Assembly: GCA_019359325.1 (NCBI GenBank)
Contig: JAHHHN010000023.1
Coordinates: 1-64,000 of the forward strand
Source: Mojavia pulchra JT2-VF2
GTDB lineage: Bacteria > Cyanobacteriota > Cyanobacteriia > Cyanobacteriales > Nostocaceae
DNA length: 64,000 bases
Reading direction: 5' to 3'
In this document: in pieces, positions 46,915 to 55,582 of the stretch
Position numbering within the stretch: the first letter of the stretch is position 1
How the letters are laid out: each line of letters begins with the position of its first letter
Notes under the pieces: model-generated
What the model was told of the DNA's origin: nothing
Seen by the model: only the letters and a program-made list of their open reading frames with translations
Database searches by the model: none
Program-made: the position numbers and the translations under genes

Positions 46915-47659
46915 GTGCAGTGTCCATAGTGTGAGTGTACGGAGATAAGAAAAAACGGAAAGCGACGAGGTAAACAGAATCACATATGTGTTAAGTGTAG
47001 TCGTCAATTTATCGATGTTTATAGTCCACCAAGAGGCTACTCAGATAAAGTAAAACAAGAATGCCTAAAAGCCTATGTTAATGGCATGGGTTTGCGAGCA
47101 ATTGAGCGTGATAAAGGTGTTCATCATACAACCGTAATTTACTGGCTCAAACAAATTGGTGACCAACTTCCAGATGCTCCGCCAACTACAGAGATACCAT
47201 CAGTTGGTGAGTTGGATGAACTAGAAACTTTTGTTGGTTCAAAAAAAACAAAATCTGGTTGTGGACGGCTGTAAATCACTTTCATGAAGGTATTTTGGCT
47301 TGGGTTTTAGGAGATCATAGCGCTGAAACATTTCAACCTTTGTGGAATATTGTTTGCTGTTGGCAATGTTATTTTTACGTCACTGATGGTGAGACAGCCC
47401 TGCAAGAAGGTTTCCTTCTGTAGGGGACTGCGAACCCGAAGGGATGGAAAGTTTATGCCAGTTTTATTGAACCAGGAGACCATATTGTCAGCAAAACAGA
47501 TATGACCAGAGTAGAAGGTGAGAATACCCGTTTACGGCATTATCTGGCACGACTACATCGGAAAACATTATGCTATTCCAAATCTGTAGATATGCTCAAA
47601 TACTCTATCCGATTGTTACTTTACTACCTAAAGTATAGAGAAATACCTGTATTTGCCTG
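46915..47659 (+). pseudogene. IS1-family transposase with A8 slippery site, amber and repeat insertion
   Basis: The InsA-like part begins at GTG 46915 with a zinc-finger pattern (CPxC...CVKCSRQFID) and a helix-turn-helix (GMGLRAIERDKGVHHTTVIY). At an A8 run (47241-47248) the frame passes by -1 into the InsB-like DDE part (WLWTAVNHFHEGILAWVLGD, WQCYFYVTDG, TRVEGENTRLRHYLARLHRK, ending REIPVFA). IS1 elements use such programmed shifts. Here, however, a TAG lies between the first cysteines (46927-46929), and a 54-bp repeat with another TAG splits the DDE domain. Inactive as it stands. Confidence 0.75.
47391..47444 (+). repeat. family-B-like dispersed repeat in an IS1 transposase
   Basis: This 54-bp insert between YVTDG and WKVYASFIE contains GGACTGCGAACCCGAAGGG, related to family B. 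GATGG stands at both edges. The length is a multiple of three, but an in-frame TAG is included. Confidence 0.6.
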
Positions 47660-47820
47660 AATCATCCCGCATTTATGCAACGCCCAATTATCCAATTATG
47701 TTCTGTCCACAATTGCGAATTGCGAACTGCGAATTGCTTGGTCAGGGCTATTTATCCCTAGCTTCCGAACCGACGATTAAGTAAGCGCTTACTCAAGAAA
47801 AACTCCGGCTGTGAATCAAA

Positions 47821-48870
47821 CTAGATAATTAAGTTTAGATCGCCAAACTCATGCCATAAATACTTTATCTTCACAGCATTCTCATAAGCATCATGAATTA
47901 CTGATGCAGGTAAAAAAGCAGTCAACAGATCGAGGTGACTGGCTTGCGGTTCATGCAGCCCAGTTAGCAATCCATCGACTGCTTTTAATTTATGAGTTGC
48001 TGTAATATGCAAGCGGGTGTAGCCGTGTCCTGCCGTGACAATTCCCCGCTCATCCACGACTGATTCTAATGCCCGCAAGACTGTAGTTCCCACCGCAATA
48101 ATTCGTCTGCCTGCTCGACGAGTTTGGTTGATTTTAGTGGCCGCTACCTCTGATATGAGATATTCCTCCTCAGACGCAGGATGCTGGGCATCAAGGTCAT
48201 CATCCAGGTAAGATGATAATCCGGTATGCAGGACAATTTGAGTCATGTCGATACCCACTCGCTTGAGTTTAAAGAGCAATTGCCAGGTAAAGGCGCGTCC
48301 TGCCGAAGGCATTTCTGCTGAACCGGGTTCACGGGCGTACACAGTTTGATAAGCATCTAATGCCCAAGGTGCACAGACATACTCATAGCGAATAGGTTGC
48401 CCGATGCGGTACAGCGATTGGATGAGTTCAGACCCGGATTGAGAAAAACGCAAATTCCACAGACGTTGTATGCGAGGATCGCGATCGCCCACCGTTGCAG
48501 ACAGTTGGTTATTTAACTGGATCTGCATTCCTGAGTGCAATCCACAAGCAAAGGGTTCACCGTTTTGACAGATGAGCAACGCCAACCAAGAGCCATCCGG
48601 CAAATGATGCGCTAAACGAATTTGTAAACATTCACCCGTTGAAGTCTCAGAGCTTGCCAATACCGCAGGCAAAGTACGACTGGAATTGAAGACCAATAAA
48701 TCGCCCGGACGTAAGAATGCACCTAGTTGATTAAATTGGGTATGATTAACGGCTTTAGTTAAGCGATCAATTACCATCAAACGTACCGCATCACGAGCAA
48801 TGCCTCGCTGCTCTGGTGGTTCTTTGGCAGACAGTTCAGAGGGCAAAACAAACGAAAATGGGGCGCTCAT
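47821..48870 (-). CDS. QueA-like S-adenosylmethionine:tRNA ribosyltransferase-isomerase homologue
   Basis: The 349-residue protein has the QueA fold: N-terminal RDAVRLMVIDR and FLRPGDLLVFNSSRTLPAVL, central YQTVYAREPGSAEMPSAG, and C-terminal IIAVGTTVLRALES and DGLLTGLHEPQASHLDLLTA. Classical QueA, which adds the epoxycyclopentane precursor to queuosine tRNA, has a GSVAAPTAGLHFT motif. Here it reads GSAEMPSAGRAFT, with the LH pair changed to RA, so specificity may differ. It sits 23 bp after an SDR gene, likely one operon. I would not call it queA without phylogeny. Confidence 0.75.
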   Translation of the reverse strand: MSAPFSFVLPSELSAKEPPEQRGIARDAVRLMVIDRLTKAVNHTQFNQLGAFLRPGDLLVFNSSRTLPAVLASSETSTGECLQIRLAHHLPDGSWLALLICQNGEPFACGLHSGMQIQLNNQLSATVGDRDPRIQRLWNLRFSQSGSELIQSLYRIGQPIRYEYVCAPWALDAYQTVYAREPGSAEMPSAGRAFTWQLLFKLKRVGIDMTQIVLHTGLSSYLDDDLDAQHPASEEEYLISEVAATKINQTRRAGRRIIAVGTTVLRALESVVDERGIVTAGHGYTRLHITATHKLKAVDGLLTGLHEPQASHLDLLTAFLPASVIHDAYENAVKIKYLWHEFGDLNLII

Positions 48871-48893
48871 AGAGTTCTAAATCCTGTTCTAAT

Positions 48894-49640
48894 TTAGGCA
48901 GCTTCAACCTCGTCATCTGGCTGTGCTTGAAACCTTTGTCCGTGCACTGCTTGCGACTCATCGGAAGCTAAGTACAGAAAAATTTCAGTGATCTGTTGCG
49001 GATTTGCCCATTGCTTCGGGTCTTCATCTGGTTCTGCGGCTCGGTGCATGGCGGTGTTCATGTTACCAGGATCAACCCAGTTGAGGCGTACCGGACTATC
49101 TTCAAGCTCGGCTGCCCAAGTTTGCGAAAGTCCTTCTAAGCCAAACTTTGAAATGCCATACGCTCCCCATCCGGCATAGCCCACTACACCTGCGTCACTG
49201 GTGACGTTGATAATGGAGCCGCCTTCTTCAATCATGGCAGGCAAAACTTTTTGGATCAGTAAAAACGGCGCAATCAAGTTAGTATTAAGGACTTGATGAA
49301 ACGTGTCAATTGGGTAATCGAGCAAAAAAGGCATCGGCGATAGACCAATTGTCGAGGCATTATTGACGAGGATATCAAGCCGTCCTTTAAATTCGCTCAA
49401 TGTTGTAGCTACGATTCGCTCAATGTCAGGAGATTGAGCCACATCTGCTTCGATTGCCAACACTTTTGTTGTAGGGGCTATCGTTTGAATATAATCCCGT
49501 GTTGCTACAAGCGCTTGGGCATGACGGGCGACGATTGCAATCCCAGCGGCTCCAGCACGCGCAAAATCAATTGTTAACTGTCGTCCTAGTCCTTGAGAAG
49601 CGCCAGTAATTAAAGCGTATTTGCCGTTTAATCTATTCAT
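48894..49640 (-). CDS. short-chain dehydrogenase/reductase
   Basis: A complete 248-residue SDR: TGASQGLGRQ (nucleotide-binding), NNAS (DILVNNASTIGL), Ser in INVTSDAGVVG, catalytic YGISK and WVDPGNMNTAMH after it. The TGxxxGxG and EADVAQ pattern fits classical SDRs, with a substrate that cannot be told. The downstream QueA-like gene follows after 23 bp. A perfect dyad 74 bp upstream of the start may be its operator. ATG 49640 is the natural start. Confidence 0.9.
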   Translation of the reverse strand: MNRLNGKYALITGASQGLGRQLTIDFARAGAAGIAIVARHAQALVATRDYIQTIAPTTKVLAIEADVAQSPDIERIVATTLSEFKGRLDILVNNASTIGLSPMPFLLDYPIDTFHQVLNTNLIAPFLLIQKVLPAMIEEGGSIINVTSDAGVVGYAGWGAYGISKFGLEGLSQTWAAELEDSPVRLNWVDPGNMNTAMHRAAEPDEDPKQWANPQQITEIFLYLASDESQAVHGQRFQAQPDDEVEAA

Positions 49641-49713
49641 AAATTAAGTTCTAGAGGTTAAGCACCCGATAAAGTTCAACTCTGAAGTGTTTCCTCAGCA
49701 CCACTTGTCTTAA

Positions 49714-49734
49714 TCATAGTCGAAATGACTATGA
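49714..49734. promoter_or_regulatory. perfect 8-5-8 dyad upstream of the SDR/QueA-like pair
   Basis: TCATAGTC-GAAAT-GACTATGA lies 74 bp before the SDR start. Its symmetry and position suggest a dimeric repressor or redox-regulator site. No regulator gene is adjacent. Confidence 0.45.
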
Positions 49735-49739
49735 GTTGT

Positions 49740-50600
49740 GGCAACTTAATTTACAAAGTATGGCACAACTCTCTTATCATCACTGTACGAGTTCGAGAGC
49801 TTTTGACTTATCGCCAGTTTTTGACCAGGACATAAACAAGTGCCAACAAGTGCAGCGTAGAAGAGAAAGTGTTGAGTGTTGTGGAGCCTGAATCTGTAGC
49901 CCAGGCAAGCTCCATTCGCTTCTTGGCAATTTGGCATCCAATGTCTTGCGATTACAGTTTTAATGGAAATAACAAAACAACGGGGCAAGCAAAAAGCTAT
50001 ACGTCGGGGACGGTCAAACGATGAGCTTGTGTTGTTCCGGTGTGGGCCAGTTGCGAGAGTGCTGTAGTCAAGGCGCTACATAATGGAGACAGCACGCAAG
50101 GTCGGGTGAAGGCAACTGGCTAGAAATAAGACGAATTAATCTTTTCTAACTAAACGCCTATGCCTATAAATCCCAGTTCTCTTTATTAAAAGGCGATTGC
50201 CATTTTCAAATTAGCTTCAACTCCAATTCCTGCCGTGCGCTTCGGTCAATGGAGCATTTCAAAAAGCTGTGTTTACTACTAGAAAGCGACCTATAGCAGG
50301 GATAAATTCATCCCCAACCATAATAAATCATTGAAAGAGAAAAACTAAAAAAGCTATCTTGACTGCTCAAGCGTACTCAACAAAAATGTCAAAGACTGTA
50401 ATTGCATTCCGCATATATACTAGCTGTTACTCTGAAAAATTCTCAGTCAAAACTAGTTGACTTGTTTTACAGACTCGGTAAATTTACTGAATTTTAAATT
50501 GATTTTTAAAAATCAAAAAAATAGTTTCGTAATTCTACGATGTTTTTCTCTATCTTTAGTTATACTCTTAAAGGAGTAGAGATTGATTTTCGGAAATTTG
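49740..50600. other. long stretch without a supported gene
   Basis: The 80-codon minus frame at 49746-49988 has unlikely composition. The rest is AT-rich and has no recognisable RNA or repeat. A promoter for the 50605 gene should lie in its last 150 bp. Confidence 0.4.
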
Positions 50601-50604
50601 ATTT

Positions 50605-50892
50605 ATGTACTTATCAAATAAAGTTCAATCCAATCACAGCTTATTAAACCAGATCCAAGAGCAACTTGAGCTAGTAGAAATCCGTAATGATAAACTTGCC
50701 AGACTCTTGTGTAGAGTTATTCCTTCTCATTGCCCATTTGAGAGAACTGTATCAATTTTAGGGCGGACGCTTTTTCACATCCCACCCTTGTGCAAGTTAA
50801 ACCCTCTGTACGAACAAGTGGTGAGTCTGAGGTTTAAGTGTTTGATGTATTTAGCGGATGAATGTGGTGAAGATGTAACAAAATACTGCTAA
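50605..50892 (+). CDS. Mo-dependent nitrogenase C-terminal-domain protein (second orphan)
   Basis: This 95-residue paralogue of 27874-28161 has LLCRVIPSHCPFERTVSILG, IPPLCKLNPLYEQVVSLRFK and YLADECGEDVTKYC. It is closer to the family consensus than the first copy and likely functional. AAAGGAG occurs upstream but about 30 bases from the ATG, so it is probably not the ribosome-binding site. Function unknown; no nif gene in the window. Confidence 0.85.
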   Translation: MYLSNKVQSNHSLLNQIQEQLELVEIRNDKLARLLCRVIPSHCPFERTVSILGRTLFHIPPLCKLNPLYEQVVSLRFKCLMYLADECGEDVTKYC

Positions 50893-50894
50893 AT

Positions 50895-52320
50895 ATAAGT
50901 TTCATCAATAAAAATCAAGTTGACAGAATCTTTTTCACAAGAAATCAGAGGTTTATTGTTGTTATGAAGCAGCCGGAAAACCTAAGCTTTTTGGGAAAAC
51001 AATTAAGTTTAAATGTACCCAAATCAGACAAATAAATTTCTCGGCAAAAGTTAAATTTTAAATGTATTAATTTACATTTTTTGGCGAAATTTTAATAATG
51101 TTGCCTAAGCTGACAGCAGCATATACTTAGGCAAGAACTGTAGAATTACATAGGCCGCAGGTAGTTCCCTTGAAAATTTCAGTGTATTTTCTTATATCAA
51201 TTCAGTTGTACGCTCAGTAGGATATAGCGAAATGCAGTTAGTTGTTTTCTGTAGCTACTTATATAATTGTAGCGATTTGAAGCAGAATACAACTTATAGA
51301 GAACTTTTATAACTAAGTATTGGGTCAATATAACCCCATCAAAAGCCCAGTCATTATGACTGGGTTTTTTGGTAACAACGACGGCAGTAGGCGTGCCAAA
51401 AAACAAGTTTCAGGGCAAAATAAACTCAATAAACAACAGTGATTTGACCTCAACAAAAGCACTTATTGAGTATTTATACTGGCGCAGATTCCAAAGGGCT
51501 ATACAGGGCATCCGTCCTAATATGTGAGGCGAAAAAAAGATGATTTAATTTGCCGATTTGTTGCAAAATTCCTCAACCATCTGAGCCTTAACCTCTTCTA
51601 AAGGAAAACTTTCTAGTTACGTTGAAAACATCCGCGTGATGCCCTGGAGCGTGGATGAAAATAGAGCGAGCGTTGTCGTAAATTTGCTATTGCAGTGACT
51701 GCATTTTGATAGATGAGAATAACCGTTGCAATTTCTATTAATCTCTATCAGGGATTCAAACCTTGATTGACCGCGAGTTGCGATAGCTTCGGCACACTTC
51801 TGTTTCAGAGACGCTCTGCGAACGTGAACGCGGCGTAATCACGAATGTAGAAAGGGCATCGCACACTAAAAAAATGCAATCGCCAGCCAATTGAATCAGT
51901 GATAACCCTAATCATGGCATATAATACAGCAAATACGCGCACACTTCCAGAAACCTGCTTTGACAGGCTTTGCCAAGTCGAACACTCCCAATTGCTAACC
52001 CTGTACCGACAACAAGTTTTATTCTCTGCTCAAAGTATACTTTTGTTCAGAACTTCTCACTTGTGGTTAGTTCAATAACTCAAAAAAGGGAGATCCAAGA
52101 AATAAAATGCCCAACCGTATTAACAATATTGTTGCCAGAGCCGAGATATCTTGGTGCAAACGAGCGAAGGTCGTGCATCGACGGTCCTTGCATTTTATTA
52201 TTGGCAAGTGCCAAAGATGGTGGACATAGCGCCCACCGTCTCAATCAAGCTGTTTAGCGTTTCACAATTAGTATTAATCAATACCGCCAAAATATCGTGA
52301 TATCACATTAACATCAGGCA
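50895..52320. other. long stretch without a supported protein gene
   Basis: Apart from the terminator at 51346-51370 and a degenerate repeat near 51800-51840 (GAGACGCTCTGCGAACGTGAAC), I see no convincing gene. The plus frame at 51970-52257 has no start of quality and no family. A small RNA ending at the terminator is possible. Confidence 0.4.
51346..51370 (+). terminator. rho-independent terminator
   Basis: CCCAGTCAT-T-ATGACTGGG is a perfect 9-bp stem followed by TTTTTT. No protein gene ends near it (the closest ends at 50892), so it may terminate a non-coding transcript. Confidence 0.8.
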
Positions 52321-52326
52321 AAACTC

Positions 52327-52866
52327 ATGAATAATATTGCTAATGTTCAAATTGACAGCCAGCGTTTAATATTAGTACCAATTTCACCTAGATATAGAGA
52401 AAGTATATTTCAAGAATTTACAAAAGAAATAACTGATTATACCCATGTCGTTCCTGATCCAGATATTGCCAAAACTGATGTTTTTATCAAGCAATCAATC
52501 CAAGAACTAAAAGATGGCACTAATTTAGAATTAGTGATTTTGCTAAAAGAAACTAAAGAATTTATTGGTTGTATTGGTTTACATGATCTCAATACAAATA
52601 CGCCAGAACTTGGAATTTGGACAAAGAAATCTGCTCATGGTAATCATTATGGCAGAGAAGCAATATCTGCTCTCAAAGAATGGGCAGAGAACAACTTAGA
52701 TTATGAATACTTGCGCTATCCAGTAGACAAGCGCAATATCCCTAGTCAAAAAATTCCTGAATCTTTGGGAGGGATCATTGCAGGAGAGTATGACAAAACC
52801 AATTTGGGCGGAAAGATATTGCATATAGTCGAATATAGACTATATAAACCAATAGTTGAAATCTAA
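52327..52866 (+). CDS. GNAT acetyltransferase, RimJ/RimL-like
   Basis: The 179-residue protein matches RimJ/RimL-type GNATs: N-terminal IDSQRLILVPISPRYRESIF, central ELVILLKETKEFIGCIGL, an ELGIWTKKSAHGNHYGREAI motif for the acetyl-CoA loop, and a C-terminal repeat of the fold. It acetylates an amino group, perhaps on a protein N-terminus or small molecule. The C-terminal YLRYPVDKRNIPSQKIPESL resembles the usual VxxxNxxSxRVxEKxGF segment, with changes. It stands alone. Confidence 0.85.
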   Translation: MNNIANVQIDSQRLILVPISPRYRESIFQEFTKEITDYTHVVPDPDIAKTDVFIKQSIQELKDGTNLELVILLKETKEFIGCIGLHDLNTNTPELGIWTKKSAHGNHYGREAISALKEWAENNLDYEYLRYPVDKRNIPSQKIPESLGGIIAGEYDKTNLGGKILHIVEYRLYKPIVEI

Positions 52867-53034
52867 GTTGAGAATTACCTTAAATTATTACTGTTGCCGG
52901 CTATCCAGCAGGAATACTGAGGTATCAAGTAAAGAGATTGAGACTGCACATGGTTGAATTAGCTGATTAATGCATATAATCAGGTAAAGCACCACAGAAA
53001 TAGTCAAAATTCCAATTTAGATATTTATGGTGGT

Positions 53035-53427
53035 ATTGTGGTTGTCGAGTTGAGGAGTATCATAAAATTTTCAAGTCGGGATGTCAGGTAGAAAAATATA
53101 GGCTTGCTGCTCTCGGCATGAAAGCCTTAATTGGATTCTTGAGTGTGATTGCTGTTGAACTTTTGCAGTTAACTTATCTACACCGCACTCAACCCTTAGC
53201 CCCGGCAATTGAAATTCTTAATCCCCTTGAACTCAAGATTTTAAAAGCATTCGTCTCCCAAACTCCCCAAAGTGCTAACAGTTAGCTGGGCTATTGAAGC
53301 CGTTGCTCGTCTTGGTGGCTACTTAGAACATCGAAGTAAAACACCTATTGGTATCCAGGTACTGTGGCGAGGTTGGTTAAAATTACACGACCTCTGTGAA
53401 AGTTGGCAGCTTGCAAAAGAGACTTAA
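53035..53427 (+). pseudogene. IS4 (Tn5-type) transposase C-terminal remnant
   Basis: Reading across a frameshift near 53275 gives VEEYHKIFKSGCQVEKYRL, then IEILNPLELKILKAFVSQTP, then SWAIEAVARLGGYLEHRSKT and GIQVLWRGWLKLHDLCESW. This is the catalytic Glu region and C-terminal dimerisation domain of Tn5-like IS4 transposases. N-terminal DDE parts are missing. Inactive remnant. Confidence 0.75.
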
Positions 53428-53521
53428 CGGGAAAAGTTAGTTTCTGAGATAGACTCTATTAATATTAAGATAAACAATTATTGATGATTCTCCCATAGCT
53501 ATACTGCGTTATCACATCTTA

Positions 53522-54097
53522 TTACTTATTGGTTGGCAGTCGCTTCTCACAAACTTCTTCACTATCAGCAATCCATTTTTGCTTATTGCTTCCAGGGCTG
53601 TAATAGACAGCAGTAAACCGACGCGGGTGTTGTTGAGTAATTACTTGTCGCAAAGGATTCACTTGCTTACCAGTAGTGACTGTTCCGCTCCATTCCCAGA
53701 CTTTATTTTGCCATCCATTAGAACGCAAATTCACGCGATCGCCATTATCTACAAAAATAGTACGAGTAAAAGTTTGGGAGGCTGTATCGTATCCCAAAAA
53801 TTCTTGAACAGTCAGGGGTGAAGGGTTGACTGGGGATGGTTGCTGCTGGGCGTATCCTACAAACCAGAAACCCTTTAAGACTCGTTGAACAGTCCAATGC
53901 AACTCAAGTTCTGGCGGGGCAGATGATGGTGTAGAGGTATCCAGTAAACGACCTCGACAAATCCAGTTCCCTTGAAAATATTCCAACTGATTTATAGGTG
54001 CTGATGATTGAGGCGAGGCTTGAGCCATCATCGAAGGCACTACTACTAAATTGATTGCTGAGATGACAATAATAATCGATGGCACTAAGGTTTGCAT
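53522..54097 (-). CDS. exported hypothetical protein (DUF1579-like)
   Basis: The 191-residue protein has a signal peptide (about 27 residues, core IIIVISAINLVVVPSMM, cut after AQA). A beta-rich domain follows: LEYFQGNWICRGRLLDT, LHWTVQRVLKGFWFVGYAQQ, EFLGYDTASQTFTRTIFVDN and WSGTVTTGKQVNPLRQVITQ. The G-x-W start and repeated strands recall DUF1579/lipocalin-like ligand binders. Secreted or periplasmic, ligand unknown. Confidence 0.65.
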   Translation of the reverse strand: MQTLVPSIIIVISAINLVVVPSMMAQASPQSSAPINQLEYFQGNWICRGRLLDTSTPSSAPPELELHWTVQRVLKGFWFVGYAQQQPSPVNPSPLTVQEFLGYDTASQTFTRTIFVDNGDRVNLRSNGWQNKVWEWSGTVTTGKQVNPLRQVITQQHPRRFTAVYYSPGSNKQKWIADSEEVCEKRLPTNK

Positions 54098-54222
54098 GAT
54101 TACTTCTTTCTAAAGTCGAGATACCGTTAGTTATTAACATAAATGGCTCGTGTTCCCACATCGTCCGGTTGGGTGTTTTAGGATTATAAATTCAAGAGTG
54201 AGAAATTGCACGATCACTTGTT

Positions 54223-54399
54223 ATGACCGAGATTATTTACCAAGTTGCTGTAAGGATTGATGGCTATATTGCTGCTGCCGATGGCAGTGTAGACTGGCTC
54301 TCTGCATTTCAAACAGAGGATAATGACTATGGCTATGCTCAGTTTTATGCCTCGATAGATGCCCTACTGATGGGGAGCCGTAAGCTAATCGGCACTTAA
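54223..54399 (+). pseudogene. RibD C-terminal/dihydrofolate-reductase-like fragment
   Basis: ATG 54223 opens 58 codons: IIYQVAVRIDGYIAAADGSV, then FYASIDALLMGSRKLIGT, the start of the RibD-C/DHFR-type reductases common in bacteria. The rest of the fold (about 120 residues) is missing; a MITE begins 50 bp further on. Dead fragment. Confidence 0.65.
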
Positions 54400-54450
54400 G
54401 TTGCATAAGCTATTGCGCCTGCAAACTGCACTATTGAAATTATGAACAAA

Positions 54451-54587
54451 TGACTTATATCATGTTCGGCTAATCAGTTGTGATTCCATACATCTGTGCA
54501 GAAACGACAAAACCCTCTCCTGTGCCCCTCTGCTCCCCTGCCCTCCTGCGGCCTTAATGATAAGTCTTTAACCGGACACGATATTAT
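54451..54587. repeat. MITE with TATCRTGTYCGGYTAA ends (copy 1)
   Basis: Its left end reads TATATCATGTTCGGCTAATC and its right end TCTTTAACCGGACACGATAT, imperfect inverted repeats. A second right-end-like piece follows at about 54605-54645. An inverted copy is at 63690-63883. Confidence 0.65.
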
Positions 54588-54669
54588 CCCCCTTGTCCCC
54601 CTCGGCCTTAATGATCAGTCTTTCAACAAACACGATACGACGACGCTGATAATAATAGGGTTGGAAATC

Positions 54670-55530
54670 ATGAAGAAAACAACCGAACTGGCTCAGTTTT
54701 GGCGGGTAGAGAGTTTGCAGAATCTAGAATTTATGCGTGCGACCTATGTGAATCATACTTTTCCACGCCACTCTCATGAAACTTTTGGCATTGGTATTGT
54801 TGAGCAGGGTAGTGTCAAAACTGTGCAAAGAGGAACTACTTATACCATTCCCGCAGGCAGCATTGTGTTATTTAATCCAGATGAAGTCCATGCTTGTGGT
54901 GCAGCCGATGAGGTGGGGTGGACTTACCGAATGCTTTACCCGGAGAATAGTCTGTTGCAACAAGTGATGGCAGAAATTATGAACCGAGAGCAAACTCCTT
55001 TTTTTCCCTTTGCTGCGGTTCAAGATTATGACTTAGCTCGACGACTCTGGCAGTTACATACCGCCTCCACAGAGACTGGTTCTAACCTAATGCAAGCAAG
55101 TTGCTTACTTTCCACGCTGACGCAGTTGCTAACTCGGTACACGCGAGAATGCCCAGAATTACCGATTGTCGGTTTAGAAACGCGAGCCGTGACACAGGCA
55201 AAAGATTATCTAGAGGCACACTATCACGAAAATGTTTCACTAGAACAACTAGCAGCGATCGCAAATTTACAACCCCTTCGCCTGCTCAGGGCATTTCGCA
55301 AACAGTTGGGTTTACCACCACATAAATACTTGACTCAGATCCGTATTACACGCGCTAAACACGATCTAGCCCAAGGCATACCGATTAGCACTGTTGCGAT
55401 CGCTACTGGTTTTGCCGATCAAAGCCATCTCACCAGACACTTCAAACGCTTAGTAGGGACGACTCCCAGGCAGTATGCGCTCGGTTGCAAAAACGTTCAA
55501 GACAATGCTTGCCGAAACGAATTACTCTAA
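54670..55530 (+). CDS. AraC-family transcriptional regulator
   Basis: About 286 residues from ATG 54670; an upstream-extended frame runs into the MITE and is not used here. The N-terminal cupin ligand-binding domain includes HTFPRHSHETFGIGIVEQGS and LFNPDEVHACGA. The C-terminal double helix-turn-helix includes LAAIANLQPLRLLRAFRKQL and AIATGFADQSHLTRHFKRLVG. Such regulators usually activate adjacent genes in response to a small molecule. Four same-strand genes follow and are candidate targets. Confidence 0.9.
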   Translation: MKKTTELAQFWRVESLQNLEFMRATYVNHTFPRHSHETFGIGIVEQGSVKTVQRGTTYTIPAGSIVLFNPDEVHACGAADEVGWTYRMLYPENSLLQQVMAEIMNREQTPFFPFAAVQDYDLARRLWQLHTASTETGSNLMQASCLLSTLTQLLTRYTRECPELPIVGLETRAVTQAKDYLEAHYHENVSLEQLAAIANLQPLRLLRAFRKQLGLPPHKYLTQIRITRAKHDLAQGIPISTVAIATGFADQSHLTRHFKRLVGTTPRQYALGCKNVQDNACRNELL

Positions 55531-55582
55531 GAAACTGGTGTTCTTTTAGCAAACTTGCAGTAATCTTGAACGCGTTCCATTT

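Larger units (their letters stand above)
46876..47684 (+). mobile_element. IS1-family insertion sequence
   Basis: Terminal inverted repeats GGCGTTGCATAA lie at 46876-46887 and 47673-47684 and enclose a single IS1-type transposase region. The size, about 0.8 kb, fits IS1. An AATT near both outer edges may be target duplication. Confidence 0.8.

Noticed and set aside
23146-47430. Amber codon reassignment as explanation for several in-frame TAGs
   Set aside because: Apparently normal genes in the window end with TAG (for example at 11213 and 46746), no suppressor tRNA was seen, and nearby lesions include other stops and frameshifts. Ordinary mutation is simpler.
49746-49988. 80-codon minus-strand frame
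   Set aside because: Composition and lack of start context argue against it; no homology pattern recognised.
51970-52257. 95-codon plus-strand frame
   Set aside because: Starts at a weak codon, has mixed composition and no recognisable motif.
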